In this document: piece after piece, positions 10,693-22,124 of the stretch
Numbering within the stretch: the stretch's first letter is position 1
Layout: every line of letters starts with the position of its first letter
Assembly: GCA_002104935.1 (NCBI GenBank)
Contig: MCGT01000003.1
Location: forward strand, 930,001-994,000
Origin: Hesseltinella vesiculosa
Taxonomy: Eukaryota > Mucoromycota > Mucoromycetes > Mucorales > Cunninghamellaceae
Length of the DNA stretch: 64,000 bases
Direction: 5' to 3'
Program-made: the position numbers and the translations under genes
Notes under the pieces: model-generated
Seen by the model: only the letters and a program-made list of their open reading frames with translations
Databases searched by the model: none
Told to the model about the DNA's origin: nothing

Positions 10693-11662
10693 TTACACGT
10701 CCTCCTTTTTGTGGGTGATGTTCATGACATCACTAATCACAATTTCTAAAGATTGAAAGTCTAAAAAGGACACGGCATCAAATCCAATATCGTATAAAAT
10801 GAGTGACCATTCAAAAATGGCATACATCGAGTAGGCTACAAGAGGATGTCAGCGGATTTTTTTTTTTTTTTTTGCCCTTACCTCCAGGCACTTGGTGCAC
10901 TTTGTGCTGAATAAAATAGTATACCATGAATGGGGTTGAACCAAAGAAAGCAATGAGAAGGATGCGGCGCCATTTGGTTGTGCCCGCCACCTGCTTATTG
11001 CTTGTGCAGAGCACACCCCACTGCCACGGCAGCGTGCATAGCAAATAAAGGCCCATGGCAATGTCATGCAGGTCGTGATCGTCTGTGGATGTGATGTATA
11101 CCCAGCCACCACATGCTAGTGTTCGTAGGGTGCCGATCGCTAAAAGTGTCTTGCCAAGTGTCACCGAGCTGGTGCGTGCCACCCGAGTCGAATACAGGAA
11201 CCACAGATACACCAGCAAGAACCGAGGTCCAGACGTCAAAGCAATCAAGATTTGGAAGTAGGCACGCGCCGGATACCGATCTCCTGTTGTAGCACTCACA
11301 CTAGGGATGTATTCCTGACAGAACGAAATGAGTGGGTGTTCGCCATTACCTTGCCGTTTACCTGCGGATATCCGTAATACTGATTCTGCACGATCTTTTC
11401 ATATTGAGTGTAACATCCTACCACAAGAGCCACAAAGAATGCACCTAGTGACCATTAGATAAGGGCCATGAGGTTGTGTTCAATGACATCTATAACACTC
11501 ACAATAACCTAGAATGGTATGGCTGAGAGGAACGAACGTCGCAGGAATCTGGTGATGTTCACATGGTCAATGGGTCATTGTGGCATCTTTTTTTTTTGTT
11601 TTTGAATTTACCTTGGCGATCGACTTTGTATTGACGTGGCCATAAGCAAAAGAGCTGTCCAT
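10693..11662 (-). CDS. PGAP2 / CWH43 N-terminal-like GPI lipid remodelling protein (Frag1/DRAM/Sfk1 family)
   Basis: The gene is read right to left. It starts with exon 11662-11612, then small exons ([29 protein letters not shown]), a main exon to about 10880 and a last exon ending in TAA at 10693-10695, giving roughly 250 residues. It has an N-terminal cytosolic lead, then about six hydrophobic helices with [12 protein letters not shown] and [20 protein letters not shown], the pattern of the Frag1/DRAM/Sfk1 fold. PGAP2 and the N-terminal half of yeast Cwh43 act in Golgi/ER membranes to remodel the lipid of GPI anchors. Here only that half is present, as in animals, so the Cwh43 C-terminal domain must be encoded elsewhere or be absent. 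The family is clear; the exact member is inferred. Confidence 0.82.
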
Positions 11663-12305
11663 TGTCGACTGGAAATGAGAAGAAAAAGGAGACGCCTCAT
11701 TTTTTTTATTTTTCTTTTTTTTCTGTGCCCTGTTCGGATGTTAAATATGATGTGATACCGGCCCGACTTGCTTGACCCTGGGGGCAAATGCATGGTTGCC
11801 GTTGGAGCCATTCGGCCATTGGCGAATATGATTCCTGTAGCCGAGGCCGTGTATCGATCCAAAAAAAAAAAAGCTGTTCAATGGTCTGGGCAACGGCTTT
11901 TGAAGCTCCGTTTATCTGGAGGCATGGTTGGCAGGCTATCGTGGTAGGAGAAAGAGAGGGCGAGGGCGATGGAAAGCACAAAAATGCTGACATACAATCG
12001 AGAACACTTCAGTGTCAAAAGAATCGAAAATAAATAAAACGACAAACTGCCCTCTTGTGTACACCAAGATAATGTCCATCGTTTACTCTCATACGGCAAA
12101 CATCACTTTCATAAGAGCCTGGCTTGTGCCATAGAAGCCCATGCCGTTCAGGTTCATTTATTGACAGCAGTTACACAACACAGTAAAAAAGGACACGAAT
12201 CGATGAGATCAGAGATATGCAAGTGGTAAGATACAAGTGGCAGGCGCATTTACATTGGAGATCGGAAAGGGGAATAAGCATATGGAAGAGGAAAAAGGAA
12301 TGGAT
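11663..12305. other. Intergenic, no gene recognised
   Basis: This is the upstream side of the PGAP2-like gene. Several short open stretches exist on both strands but none resembles a known protein or has good splice structure. Poly-T and poly-A runs lie at 11701-11725 and 11860-11873. Confidence 0.4.
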
Positions 12306-12500
12306 TCAAGATTTTGATGACGAGGAATGATCCTTTTTGAATGGTTGCTCTGGTAGCCGGAGCGAAAAGGCGGCAGTGTCCTCATCCATGTCGTCGTTGG
12401 TTGTGGTTTTCTTTTGGTCTTGCCATTGATGTTGTAGCTGATCGAGCTCTTGTAAATCGTCCAGGGTCAATTCTACAGTTGAGGATGGGTATCGCAGCAT
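12306..12500 (-). CDS. CDC26: Anaphase-promoting complex small subunit CDC26/APC12
   Basis: This intronless 64-residue gene starts MLRYPSSTVELTLDDLQELD. It matches the hallmark N-terminus of CDC26 (M-L-R-x-P-(T/S)-x-(L/I/V)-E-L-x-L-D-D-(I/L)-x-E). In animals and fission yeast the N-terminus of CDC26, including its acetylated first Met, is clasped inside the TPR superhelix of CDC16/APC6 and stabilises it. The rest is acidic then basic (DDMDEDTAAF, ending SSSSKS), as in other short fungal CDC26 proteins. The ATG at 12498-12500 is preferred over upstream in-frame starts because it places the conserved MLR at residue 1. It is head-to-head with the MSP1 gene, with about 147 bp between starts. It is easily missed because of its size. 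Confidence 0.8.
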   Translation of the reverse strand: MLRYPSSTVELTLDDLQELDQLQHQWQDQKKTTTNDDMDEDTAAFSLRLPEQPFKKDHSSSSKS

Positions 12501-12647
12501 CTTACAATAAAGAAAAAAAAAAAGGTTCACGTAGTATCACGTGGAATTTGTTTTCAACAAGAATTTTCTGCGGGGCAGGCCACTTCGTTTTTTTTTTCTC
12601 CTTTACTTTCTTTTTTTCTCTCTTATCAACATAATAGTCGTTTCAAT
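12501..12647. promoter_or_regulatory. Shared head-to-head promoter interval, CDC26/MSP1
   Basis: The divergent start codons are 147 bp apart. The interval has A/T runs at both ends and no other feature, so it probably serves as promoter and 5' leader for both genes. No specific factor site is claimed. Confidence 0.5.
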
Positions 12648-13983
12648 ATGATCAAGTCATGGATGCAACGACCTGAAACCAAGAAATATGCTGCCGATGG
12701 TAAGAATCTCTTTCAAAAAAGAAAAACGCTGCAGGGAGCCTCCCACCATGGCGATTCTTTGCTGGGTGTCAAGCATCTCACTGGGTCTTCTTTTTCCCTG
12801 ATTTAGTGGCAGTGTTTGCTCTTTCGCAAGTGGCCTTTTATTTTGCATTCAAATGGATTGTTGGCTCGCTCGATCCCACAAAAGCAAAGCGGCAGGAAGC
12901 TCAATCAAAGAGCAACAAGGTTCTGGGCCGCCTTGGCGTAAGCAATGCTCCTTTTGGCCATTCGTAGATGACTCACCATGACGTTGATCGTCTTCTAGGT
13001 CAAGGACTTGAAATTAACAGAGTATGAGCAAATCATCGCCTCGGAAGTGATTCATGCCGATGACATTCATGTCAACTTCAAGCGTAAGACCTGGCCTCTC
13101 CGTTTTTTTTTGAAACTGACACCCCTTTTTAACAGAGATCGGTGGTTTGGACCATATTATTCAAGATTTGCGGGAAAGTGTAATCTACCCCCTGTGCTAT
13201 CCTGAAATGTTCACGACAGCCTCCGGCTTGCTGGGAGCGCCTCGGGGCGTGCTGCTGTATGGCCCTCCTGGCTGTGGCAAGACCATGATGGCCAAGGCGC
13301 TGGCCAAGGAAAGCAACGCCACATTTGTCAACTTGCACATCTCGACCCTGACGGACAAGTACTATGGCGAATCCAACAAGCTGGCCGCTGCTGTCTTCTC
13401 CCTGGCACGCAAATTACAGCCTTGTATCGTCTTCATCGACGAAATCGACTCCTTCCTCCGCGAACGTCGCAGCAACGACCACGAAACCACTGGCATGATG
13501 AAGGCCGAATTCATGAGCCTGTGGGACGGCCTGACAACAGGTGAGGACAGCCGCATCCTGATCCTCGGCGCTACCAACCGGCCCAACGACATCGATTCCG
13601 CCATCCTTCGCCGCATGCCCAAACGCTTCCATGTCCGTCTGCCCAACATCCAGCAACGCAAGAGCATCCTAGACCTTCTGCTAAAGAACATCCACCTCTC
13701 TGCCGACTTTGACCTGGACACCCTGGCCAAACGCACCGACGGTTGCTCTGGAAGCGATCTCAAGGAACTGTGTCGCCATGCTGCCATGATACCCATTCGT
13801 GAATACATCCGCACCGTCCAGCCAAAGAATTCCGATGATGCCAGCCAGGATCTCAAGGGCGTCGACACCTCTGGCGTCCAAACCCGGCCCTTGACCCTCG
13901 AAGACTTTTACGGGTTTGATGCCACCAATGAAAAACCCCAGGCCTACCCTGTCGACTCGCCTGCCCAAGAAAATTTGGATTAG
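12648..13983 (+). CDS. MSP1: MSP1/ATAD1 mitochondrial outer-membrane AAA ATPase
   Basis: Exons 12648-12699, 12807-12937, 12999-13083 and 13136-13983 give 371 residues, the usual size. A single N-terminal membrane helix ([18 protein letters not shown], residues about 20-37) precedes the linker [18 protein letters not shown] and the AAA core. Visible motifs are Walker [16 protein letters not shown], the YYGES pore loop, Walker [11 protein letters not shown], sensor-1 GATNRP and arginine fingers [12 protein letters not shown]1 extracts mislocalised tail-anchored proteins from the mitochondrial outer membrane and peroxisomes. The alternating W/Y pore loop and the LNR-like region fit MSP1 better than katanin or spastin. 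No defect is seen. Confidence 0.95.
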
Positions 13984-14172
13984 ACTTTACACTTTCTTTT
14001 TTAAAATGCATATCTATCGTTCTTGTTCGCTCTGTCGTATCAATAAACTAACAAACATCACTGGAAGATCCACGTGATTGACGAAGGAAGCTCCACACGA
14101 AAAACGAGACACAGAAAATTTTCGTCGCGAATTTTTTTTCTTCTTCTTCTTCTATTCCTACTCTTATTTTAC

Positions 14173-17100
14173 ATGCAGCGTTATTTGCAAGCCCAGCGCC
14201 AGGGTCCTAGTGTGTTGGATAGCCCAAAGCTAATCCGCAATATCACCATTGATCGCTGCAGCAACTTTATTAGCGGTGGCGCCAACGGCAATGATGTCAA
14301 TCTCATGTCTCAGCTTTACAAAGCTCGCACCAACTCAGGTAGCCAGGAACCACCTCTCTTGCCGGAAAAAAAAATAGAAAAAGATACCCATGCACGCAGC
14401 CATCGACTTTTTTGCATTCTTCTTACCCATTCCATTAGAGGATCACATCTCCATTTGGGTTTACAGCGTACCTGATTTACAACGGATCTCTTTTGAAGAG
14501 GCCATTCAGCAAGAATTCCGTCCAAGCCGACTGGGCGAATGGTTTGGGCCGTCTTGGGTAAGACATAGCCCCTTTTCTCATAGGAAGTACGAACGGCTGA
14601 CCAGTAGAAACTCAAACTAGTCGACGCACTGGTTCAACGTGGAGATCCGGATCCCTGTGGAATTTGCTGGGGAAGAAGTCCATTTTATTTGGAACGCGGA
14701 CAGCGAAGCCTTGATTTGGGACATGGATGGCGTTCCACTTCAAGGCTTGACCGGAGGCAGCGGTAGCGACGCACGACACGAATATATCTTGACTCACCAA
14801 GCCCGAGGCGGTGAAACCATCCAATTCTACATCGAAATGGCCTGCAACGGCATGTTTGGCACCGGCAATGGACTGATTGGACCTCCCGACCCCAACCGGT
14901 TCTTTAACTTGAATGAATTGGTAAGACAAGGAAAAAAAAAAAAAAAAAGCCCTTGCCTTGCTTGGATTTCAGCTGATGGTGCTCTTTTATTTGGGAAGGA
15001 CATTGCAGTTCCCAATAAGCTTGCTTGGCAGCTGCTGTACGACTTCCAAATCATCCTTGGTATGGCCCGCGACCTTGGTTCCGAGACACTGCGAGCGAGT
15101 CACGCCATGTATGTCGCCAATCGCATCGTCAACGCGTTCCGGCCCGACAACGACGACTCCATCCTCGAGTGCCTGGCTATCTCTGGTGAATTTATGACGT
15201 CCAAGAACGGTGACGCGCAGCATGAAATCTATGCCCTGGGCCATTGTCACATCGGTAAAGAAGAAGGAAAACGTCCGGTATGAGATGCTGACATTCTTGT
15301 TTTGTTGATGCGTTAGACACGGCCTGGCTTTGGCCCTTTGATGAAACGATTCGAAAATGTGCACGCAGCTGGGCTTCGCAGATCGACCTGATGGACCGGT
15401 ACCCAGACTACAAATTTGTCTGTTCACAGCCACAGCAATACGAGTGGGTCATGCAAAACTATCCATCACTCTGGGCGCGGGTGCGTGAAAAGGTCGAGAT
15501 GGGCCAATTCATTCCTACGGGCGGGGTAATTTGGGCTCCATGGCGCGCCTCGTCTTGCTCACCCTTCTCTCTCGGATAGACCTGGGTAGAAATGGATACC
15601 TATATGCCTGGAGGTGAAGCCCTTTGCCGCCAGTTTCTGCTTGGCCAGCGATTTTTTGAGCAGCAATTTGGAAAGCGATGCAAGGTGTTTTGGCTGCCGG
15701 ATTCATTTGGCTATTCGCCGCAGGTACGAGGCATTCTCAACACCTATCAATGTGTCTTACCTCTCTCCATTTATTTATTTAGCTACCCCAACTTTTACGA
15801 CTGGCCGATATGCAGTATTTCTTTACCCAAAAGTTATCGTGGAATAACGTGAACAAGGTAAAATCATCCAACAGGAATACCAAAAGCTGACCTCAGCATC
15901 ACCTTTATTTTACTAGTTCCCGGCAACAACATTTTGGTGGATTGGGCTAGATGGCTCCAGATCATTGACCCATATGGCACCATCAGAAACGTACAACGCA
16001 CAATGCTCACCAGAAGAGCTACTGCGCAGGTGATCTGAAGTCGATGCAGTGTTTGGCTCGGCACTCACCTCGCTCTTTTTTTTTATTTTTCAGTGTCCGG
16101 AATCATCGAGATAAAGTTTACTCGAATGCAAGCCTCCTTGTGTATGGCAACGGTGATGGCGGTGGCGGACCTTTGGCTGGCATGATCGAGCGACTGCGCC
16201 GGATGCGAGACCTGGTAACCCCTTTTCCATGATTTCAAAAAGCACGCAATGAACTGGTTTTTTTCTATGCGAGGTAGGATGGTCTTGCCAAAGTCAAGAT
16301 GAGTACTCCTGTTGAGTTCTACGAAAAAGTGGAGCGAGATACAAGGGAGCTGAGTAGCTGGAAAGGCGAATTGGTAACCGCATTGATTTTATGGGAGGTG
16401 ATTTTGCTCACTTTTTATTTTGTTCCCTAGTATTTTGAGCTGCACCGAGGCATCTTTACTACCCATGCTCTGTGCAAGAAATACAACCGATCCAGTGAAT
16501 TTCTCTTACGTGACGTGGAAATGCTGTCAGCTTTAGCCTTTGCCATAGACAAGGCCACGTACCCGTAAGGAGAGCATTGTCGTACAGGTTGGACGAAGTC
16601 CTAATGCACCAAATATGCCGGTCTTGATTTTAGATATGAAAAAGACACCTTTGATGAGCTTTGGAAAATGGTGTGCGTCATTCAATTCCACGATGTCTTG
16701 TCTGGATCGGCAATCGAAATGGTTTACGACGACTGCCTCCGCGTAAGAAAAAAAAAAAAAAAGAAGCCTCTCGTATTGACATATTCCTACCCACCACTTT
16801 TGTATAGATGTACAACAAAATTGATACGACGGGCAAGTTTATGCGAGATTCGCTATTGGACAAAGTCATGAACATGGATGATACCAGTGCCTTGATCGTT
16901 GACGCCAAAGGTAGGCTGAAAAAAAATCTGAAATGAGAGACAAGCAACGCTCACCTGGATTATTTTTTTTCAGGCCTTGCGGTCGTCAATACTCTGGCAT
17001 GGACAAGAGAAGACGTGATTGAGGTGCCTCTTGTCGATGGGCTGCCAACCATGGACCAGTATTCTGCATTTGGACAATGTGGCTACACGCTGGTCAAGGA

Positions 17101-18677
17101 CATCCGTGGACTGGGTGTGACGGGTGTTCCACTGCATAGAACAGACCTGCACCCATCTGATCCAGAGGCTGGCGATGGTAACAGCTACAACGACGGCACC
17201 GACTACACCGGTCATCTACCGCGCTACGATTACGAGCCTGTAAGTGTCACCACCAATGAGCAGAACAGCATCGTCGTCGAAAACAAATACCTGCAGATGA
17301 CGATGGACAGATTTGGCCACATGATTGGCCTGTACGATAAACAGTGTGAACGCGAATTGATCAAGGCTGGTGAACGTGGTAACGTGTTCAAAATGTACGA
17401 AGATATCCCACTCTTCTGGGATGCCTGGGACGTTGAAATCTATCACCTGGAGAAATACAGGACGGTGGAAGAAGGCTCGGTCCAGATTCTTGAACGTGGC
17501 CCCTTGCGCGCGTCGCTCCTTGTTGAAAAGCCGATCTCCCCCACCAGTCGTCTACGTCAGATCGTTATCCTCACCGCAGCCTCCCGTCGCATTGATTTTG
17601 ATACCGAGGTCGAATGGAATGAAAACCGCCAATTCTTGGTAATTCTCATTTGCTGCGATGCCAAAACATCTAAACGTTTCCATTCTTTCGGAGTAGAAAG
17701 TCGAGTTTGCCTGGGATATTATGGCGGACAGTGTAACAGCGACAGCGAAGCTGAGGGGAGAGTGATGCTCACCTCCCCTTTTCTTTTCTTTTCTCCCAGA
17801 TATCCTATGAGACGCAGTACGGCATCGTGCAAAGACCGACACATTACAACACTTCCTGGGACAGTGCCAAGTTTGAAGTCATGGCGCACAAGTTTGCCGA
17901 CATGTCTGAGTTTGGCTATGGCGTGGCTCTGCTGAACGATTGCAAGTATGGCTACTCGGCTCATGAAAACAAACTTCGTCTCTCCCTCATCCGGTCGCCC
18001 AAGGCTCCTGATTCCAACTGTGACATTGGTAAAAAAAATTTTTTTTTTAGAGCGGCCAGAAAGCCCTGACGTTTCTTTCTTGGGGGGATGCAGGTCACCA
18101 CGTGCTGAGGTATGCAATCTACCCTCACCAAGGCCACTTTATGCAATCGGATGTGGTGCGTGAAGGGTATAACTTCAATGTGCCATTGATAACCCGCATG
18201 GTACCAGCAAATAGACTCTCTCGGCTGTTCCCCGATGGGTTTCCTCAGTTCCGCCTGGAGGGCGCACCCAACGTTGTCCTAGATACCATCAAGAAAGCCG
18301 AGGATTCGGATTGCCTGATTTTGCGCCTCTATGAAGCTTATGGTGGCCATGCATCGGCCCGCTTGCACTGGTAAGGAAAGAGCCGCATAAAATAAGTCTC
18401 TGACCCCCGCCTTTTGGTCAGCTCCGTTGCAATGGAAACGATTGAAGCGTGCAATATCTTGGAAGATGCAATAGAAACGATCTACCAATTGGCCAGCAAG
18501 ACCAAGGGGGTCGATCGTACATTTAGCCAGAATATTCGATTTTTGGATGAAGACTTTGCGCAATTGCAGCATCAAGCTCGTCAACGTCAACAGGCCGAAG
18601 GTGCCTCTCTGAAACTGAACCCGTTCCAAGTCCTCACCCTCAAAATCAAACTGGACCTGGACACCCCATGGTCTTAG
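14173..18677 (+). CDS. AMS1: Vacuolar/cytosolic alpha-mannosidase, GH38 (AMS1 type)
   Basis: A long multi-exon gene starting at the ATG at 14173 (exons 14173-14338, 14439-14557, 14621-14920, 14999-15254, 15317 onward, continuing to the TAG at 18675), roughly 1,050-1,100 residues. The N-terminal beta-rich domain is followed by the GH38 catalytic domain with HCHIDTAWLWP (zinc and substrate binding), [20 protein letters not shown] (nucleophile region) and the helix-bundle and C-terminal sandwich domains. AMS1 trims free oligomannosides and, in yeast, reaches the vacuole by the Cvt pathway. The usual D-G-N-x-P-S-G-E segment reads D-T-Y-M-P-G-G-E, a modest departure. A poly-A run follows the donor after 14920; the acceptor that keeps frame is at 14998, not the first AG. 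Confidence 0.92.
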
Positions 18678-18837
18678 ATAATCCTGTCAAAGCTAAACTT
18701 TTTTTTTATTGTCCTTCTGCAGAGGAAGAGGCTGGGATGAAAGTGATATGTGAGGATAATAGTCCAAATGCGGTAAAAAAAAAAAAAAGAGGTAGGGAGA
18801 AATTGTTACAGTGATGTGCGCATGAGAGGTTCTCTCT

Positions 18838-20097
18838 TTAATCTAAATCAAAGCGAGGGTTCAAAAGTACAGACATAGATTCACCAAAGTGGCTTCGACG
18901 GATGGCTTCGGCAAACAAGGGGGCGACATCAAAGACCTTGATTTTTGAGCTCTTTGCATGCTGGGTTTGAGGCACAGAGTTGCTGACAATCAATTCATCA
19001 ATGGCGCTTTGTTCAATGTTGTCGACGGCATTGGCGGAGAGGAGGGCATGGCTGACGATGGCATAGATCTTCAAGGCACCGTGATCGCGGAGCATGCGAG
19101 CCGCCTTGGTGATGGTGTAAGAGGTATCGGCAATATCGTCAATCAAGATACATTCCTTGCCACGCACATCACCCACCAACATCAAATCTGATTTCTGTGA
19201 GAATTTTTGGCGTCGTTCCTTGTGCACCAGAGCAAAGTCCATACACAACCGTTCGGCGATGGCCGTGGCACTATGGTAGCCGATAATCAATCATTGAGCT
19301 ACATAAAGGTTTCTGCTTTACCGTTTAGCACCACCAGCATCAGGCGATACGATCACAGCTTGTCGATAGTTGGGAACTTGCAGTCGAATGTACTTCATCA
19401 TCAGGGCACGGCTTAACAAGTTATCGACAGGGCAATCAAAGAAGCCTTGGAACTATTTAAAAAAAGTCATATTCATTCAACCGGCTGTCCAGGTGCTCCA
19501 CCTCTTTCAATTTCATTTTTTTTTCCTCGTTGCTGGCCTTACCTGAGCATCGTGCAAATCCATGGTGATGATATGATCGGCCCCAGCACAGGTAAGCATA
19601 TCGGCAATCAGCGTGCCAGAACGAGCAAGCCAAGGTCGGTATTCAGGATTACCATTCTTGTTGTCATCGGCATGTTGAGCAGTCAAGGCCAGCTGCCGCA
19701 TCAGTTGTTTGCCGAGGTCTTCTTGATCCACAGCTTTAGGTGTTCTTGGGGTGGCTGGGGGAAGTGATGTCAAGGGAGCACCGGAGGTCTTGTAAGGCAC
19801 ATCGGGCTGGCGAGAATATGGAAAGTGAGGGATCACAGCGGTGATGCGCTTGGCCGAGGCAATCTTGGCACCACTGATCATGATTAGAAGTTCCATAAAG
19901 TTGTCATTGACGTTGCCACAACCAGACTGGATGATATACACATCTCGCTCACGGACCGATTCTTTGATTTCGACCGAAGTTTCCTTGTTGCTGAATTTGC
20001 CTAGCTTGGCTTGACCAGGAGCGATACCCAAACGTCGGCAGACTTCTTGTGTCAATTCAGGATGCGATGAACCTCCTAAAACTACCAAGTTGCGCAT
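18838..20097 (-). CDS. PRS1: Ribose-phosphate pyrophosphokinase (PRPP synthetase)
   Basis: Three exons (20097-19543, 19452-19322, 19270-18838) give 372 residues. The start [20 protein letters not shown] is typical. [11 protein letters not shown] carries the flag/active-site segment, [12 protein letters not shown] follows, and the PRPP loop reads [12 protein letters not shown]. The enzyme makes PRPP from ribose-5-phosphate and ATP in the cytosol for nucleotide, His and Trp synthesis. Between PYSRQPD and [13 protein letters not shown] there is an insertion of about 50 residues with Pro/Thr runs ([13 protein letters not shown]), known in some fungal isozymes and absent from bacterial ones. The PRPP loop has Ser-Tyr where many enzymes have Cys-Gly. 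Which numbered isozyme it is cannot be told from sequence alone; the symbol is a best guess. Confidence 0.88.
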
Positions 20098-20206
20098 TGT
20101 TGATTAATATATAGGTGGAGGGGAGAGGGGTGTGTGTGCAAGGAGAGTGATAGAAAAGAAAAAAAAAAAAAAAAGGTGTGACTTCAAGATGCCCCAGATT
20201 TTTTTG

Positions 20207-20997
20207 TCACAGCCAATGAGCGTCTAGCATCACCATCTTGGTTCGGCTTGGTTTCTCCCAAATGAAATTCAAGAAAGATGCCACCGCTTCAAGCCATTGG
20301 CGTTTATTTGTGTCCCACGTACCATGGCCTTTTTGGAGGTAGTCGCGACAGGCGAGAAATATCAATTGGGCACCAAAAGGCGGTTTTCCATTTTGCAGGT
20401 GTTTTTTTTGACAGGTTGGTACGTTTGAGCCAATCATAGGCGATCCGTACTACAAAAAATGACATTGGTGAAAAAAGGCTATCTGTCATTTTCCATCACC
20501 GCTTTCACCAAGAAAAAACTTGTCGTCACCTTTTGCTTGGCTCTTCACTATCGTTGTCCTCGCCATGATTCTCGACTGGGTCTTCGGAAGATAATCCTCA
20601 AATGTGTCAGCTGGCCTCTGATTGTTTATTTACACTTCCCCTGCTGAAAATAAAAAAGAAAATTCAAAGCCCCGAGATGGGTCGGAAGGAAAAAAAAATA
20701 CAGCTCTGCCTATGTTCGTAGAAACCATGTTGTAAGTTGTCGACACCAGCCCTCATCAGTAAGCAAGATATCTAGAGCAGTCATGTATGGAATGTCCCGA
20801 GGAAATGAAAAAGAAAGCCGAAAAAGCGGCTCAGCATCAGCTTTTTTAAGGATCTGCGCTTGCTGTGCCACAGGGGCGTTCTCATCACATCTCCCATTGT
20901 CAAGCCTTTCATTTATTCGCATGGATTCATTTTCTACATGACAGAAAAGTGCCAGCCCGTCGGAAGAATTAGGGTGGATGCCAACGAGACCCTTCAC
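20207..20997 (-). CDS. Hypothetical protein, incomplete model
   Basis: A minus-strand gene seems to start at 20997, 34 bp downstream of the SCP2 stop, with MKGLVGIHPNSSDGLALFC and ALDILLTDEGWCRQLTTW. A donor near 20732 and acceptors near 20610 and 20455 allow an exon with TFEDYLPKTQSRI that joins in frame to VRIAYDWLKRTNL. Further on, two frames both look partly coding (YLQKGHGTWDTNKRQW in one), and I could not settle the final splice. I do not recognise the family. Treat the exon limits as provisional. Confidence 0.4.
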
Positions 20998-21030
20998 TGG
21001 GGTAGTCTTCCTTTTTTATTGCTGGGAAGC

Positions 21031-21614
21031 TCACAGCTTGGCTTTGTCTTGCTTGATGGATTTGAAGACGTTGTCCAATTTCTGTACAAGAAACGTGATC
21101 AGCCATTCTTTTTTTTTCGTTTTTTTTTTCTTTCTCAGACGTTACCATGGCCAGCATGATTTGGCCCTTGACCTTGAGTTTTCCAGACATGTAAGCTTTT
21201 TGCCCGTTTAACCTGCCTTCAGCCAAGTCGATGAAATCTTGGTCAGCACTAAAAAGACAGACGAATTTGGAGTCACACCAAAGGTCTTCCTTTTTTTTTT
21301 TTTTTCTTTTTCTTCACACGCACATGTTCAAAATGGTATCGGCTTTGATATCTCCCTTGCCACGAAGAACCGTGCCATTTTTCTTGCAGTCAATGGTAAA
21401 GACTTCTTGCTGCTTCTTGTCATTGATGATAACAAATTGAAACACGCCGTTGACCTGTTAGAAAAGCGGTGAGTCCCGTGCACAATGACGTGATGTGAGA
21501 TGCTACCTGTTTAACCAGATTTTGGCGCTCATCCTCAGTGAAAGCCGTGAAAACGACATTCAATTGATGAATGAGTTCTGAGCTTTTGAAACCGGGTACA
21601 ATAATATCAGACAT
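21031..21614 (-). CDS. Peroxisomal SCP2-domain sterol/lipid carrier protein
   Basis: Four small exons make about 125 residues, essentially one SCP2 domain. It opens MSDIIVPGFKSSELIHQLN, continues with FTIDCKKNGTVLRGKG and ILNIADQDFIDLAEGRLNG, and closes with KAYMSGKLKVKGQIMLAM, the conserved G-K-x-K-x-x-G-x-x-M pattern of SCP2. The last exon ends with the tripeptide AKL, a canonical PTS1 peroxisomal import signal. Stand-alone SCP2 proteins such as yeast Pox18 bind fatty acyl-CoA or sterols and support peroxisomal beta-oxidation. The donor of intron 2 is GTGCGT. The domain and targeting signal are seen directly; the ligand is inferred. Confidence 0.9.
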
Positions 21615-22124
21615 GATGGAGAGGAAGGGCTAAAAAAGGGTGGTTTTGTGCAGAAAAAAAGCGAGTTTAAATAGGACAAAATGCTTCACGTGCAGTGAGG
21701 GATTCACATGCTGTTATGCAAATAGTACTAAACAACACTCATCAGTTTCTTTTGTAACAGTTTAGCCAGGGCTTCCCACCCCTCCCTGGTGGCGCTGCAT
21801 GAATGCAAGTTGAGTCGCCGATGGGGATAATTTTCTTTTCTTCCTCGATCGTTTTGAACACAAAAGGCGAGACAGTGTCGTGTCAGATGGTCATCTTTCC
21901 TTCAGATGATGTGAGGTGGCCTCTTGATGCAACCCTCTTTTTTTTTTTTCATTATTTCCCACACGGGAAAGCGGCGTATATTTTTTTTTCTGTGGCACTC
22001 GAATCCTCTCTCTTTTTTTAAACTCTTTTTTACTTTTTTTACGTTTTTTTTTTTTCTCCATTTTTTTTTTCCTTGTCCTTATCCTTTAACGCTAATACTT
22101 TTGGACATCTGTTATATACCAACG

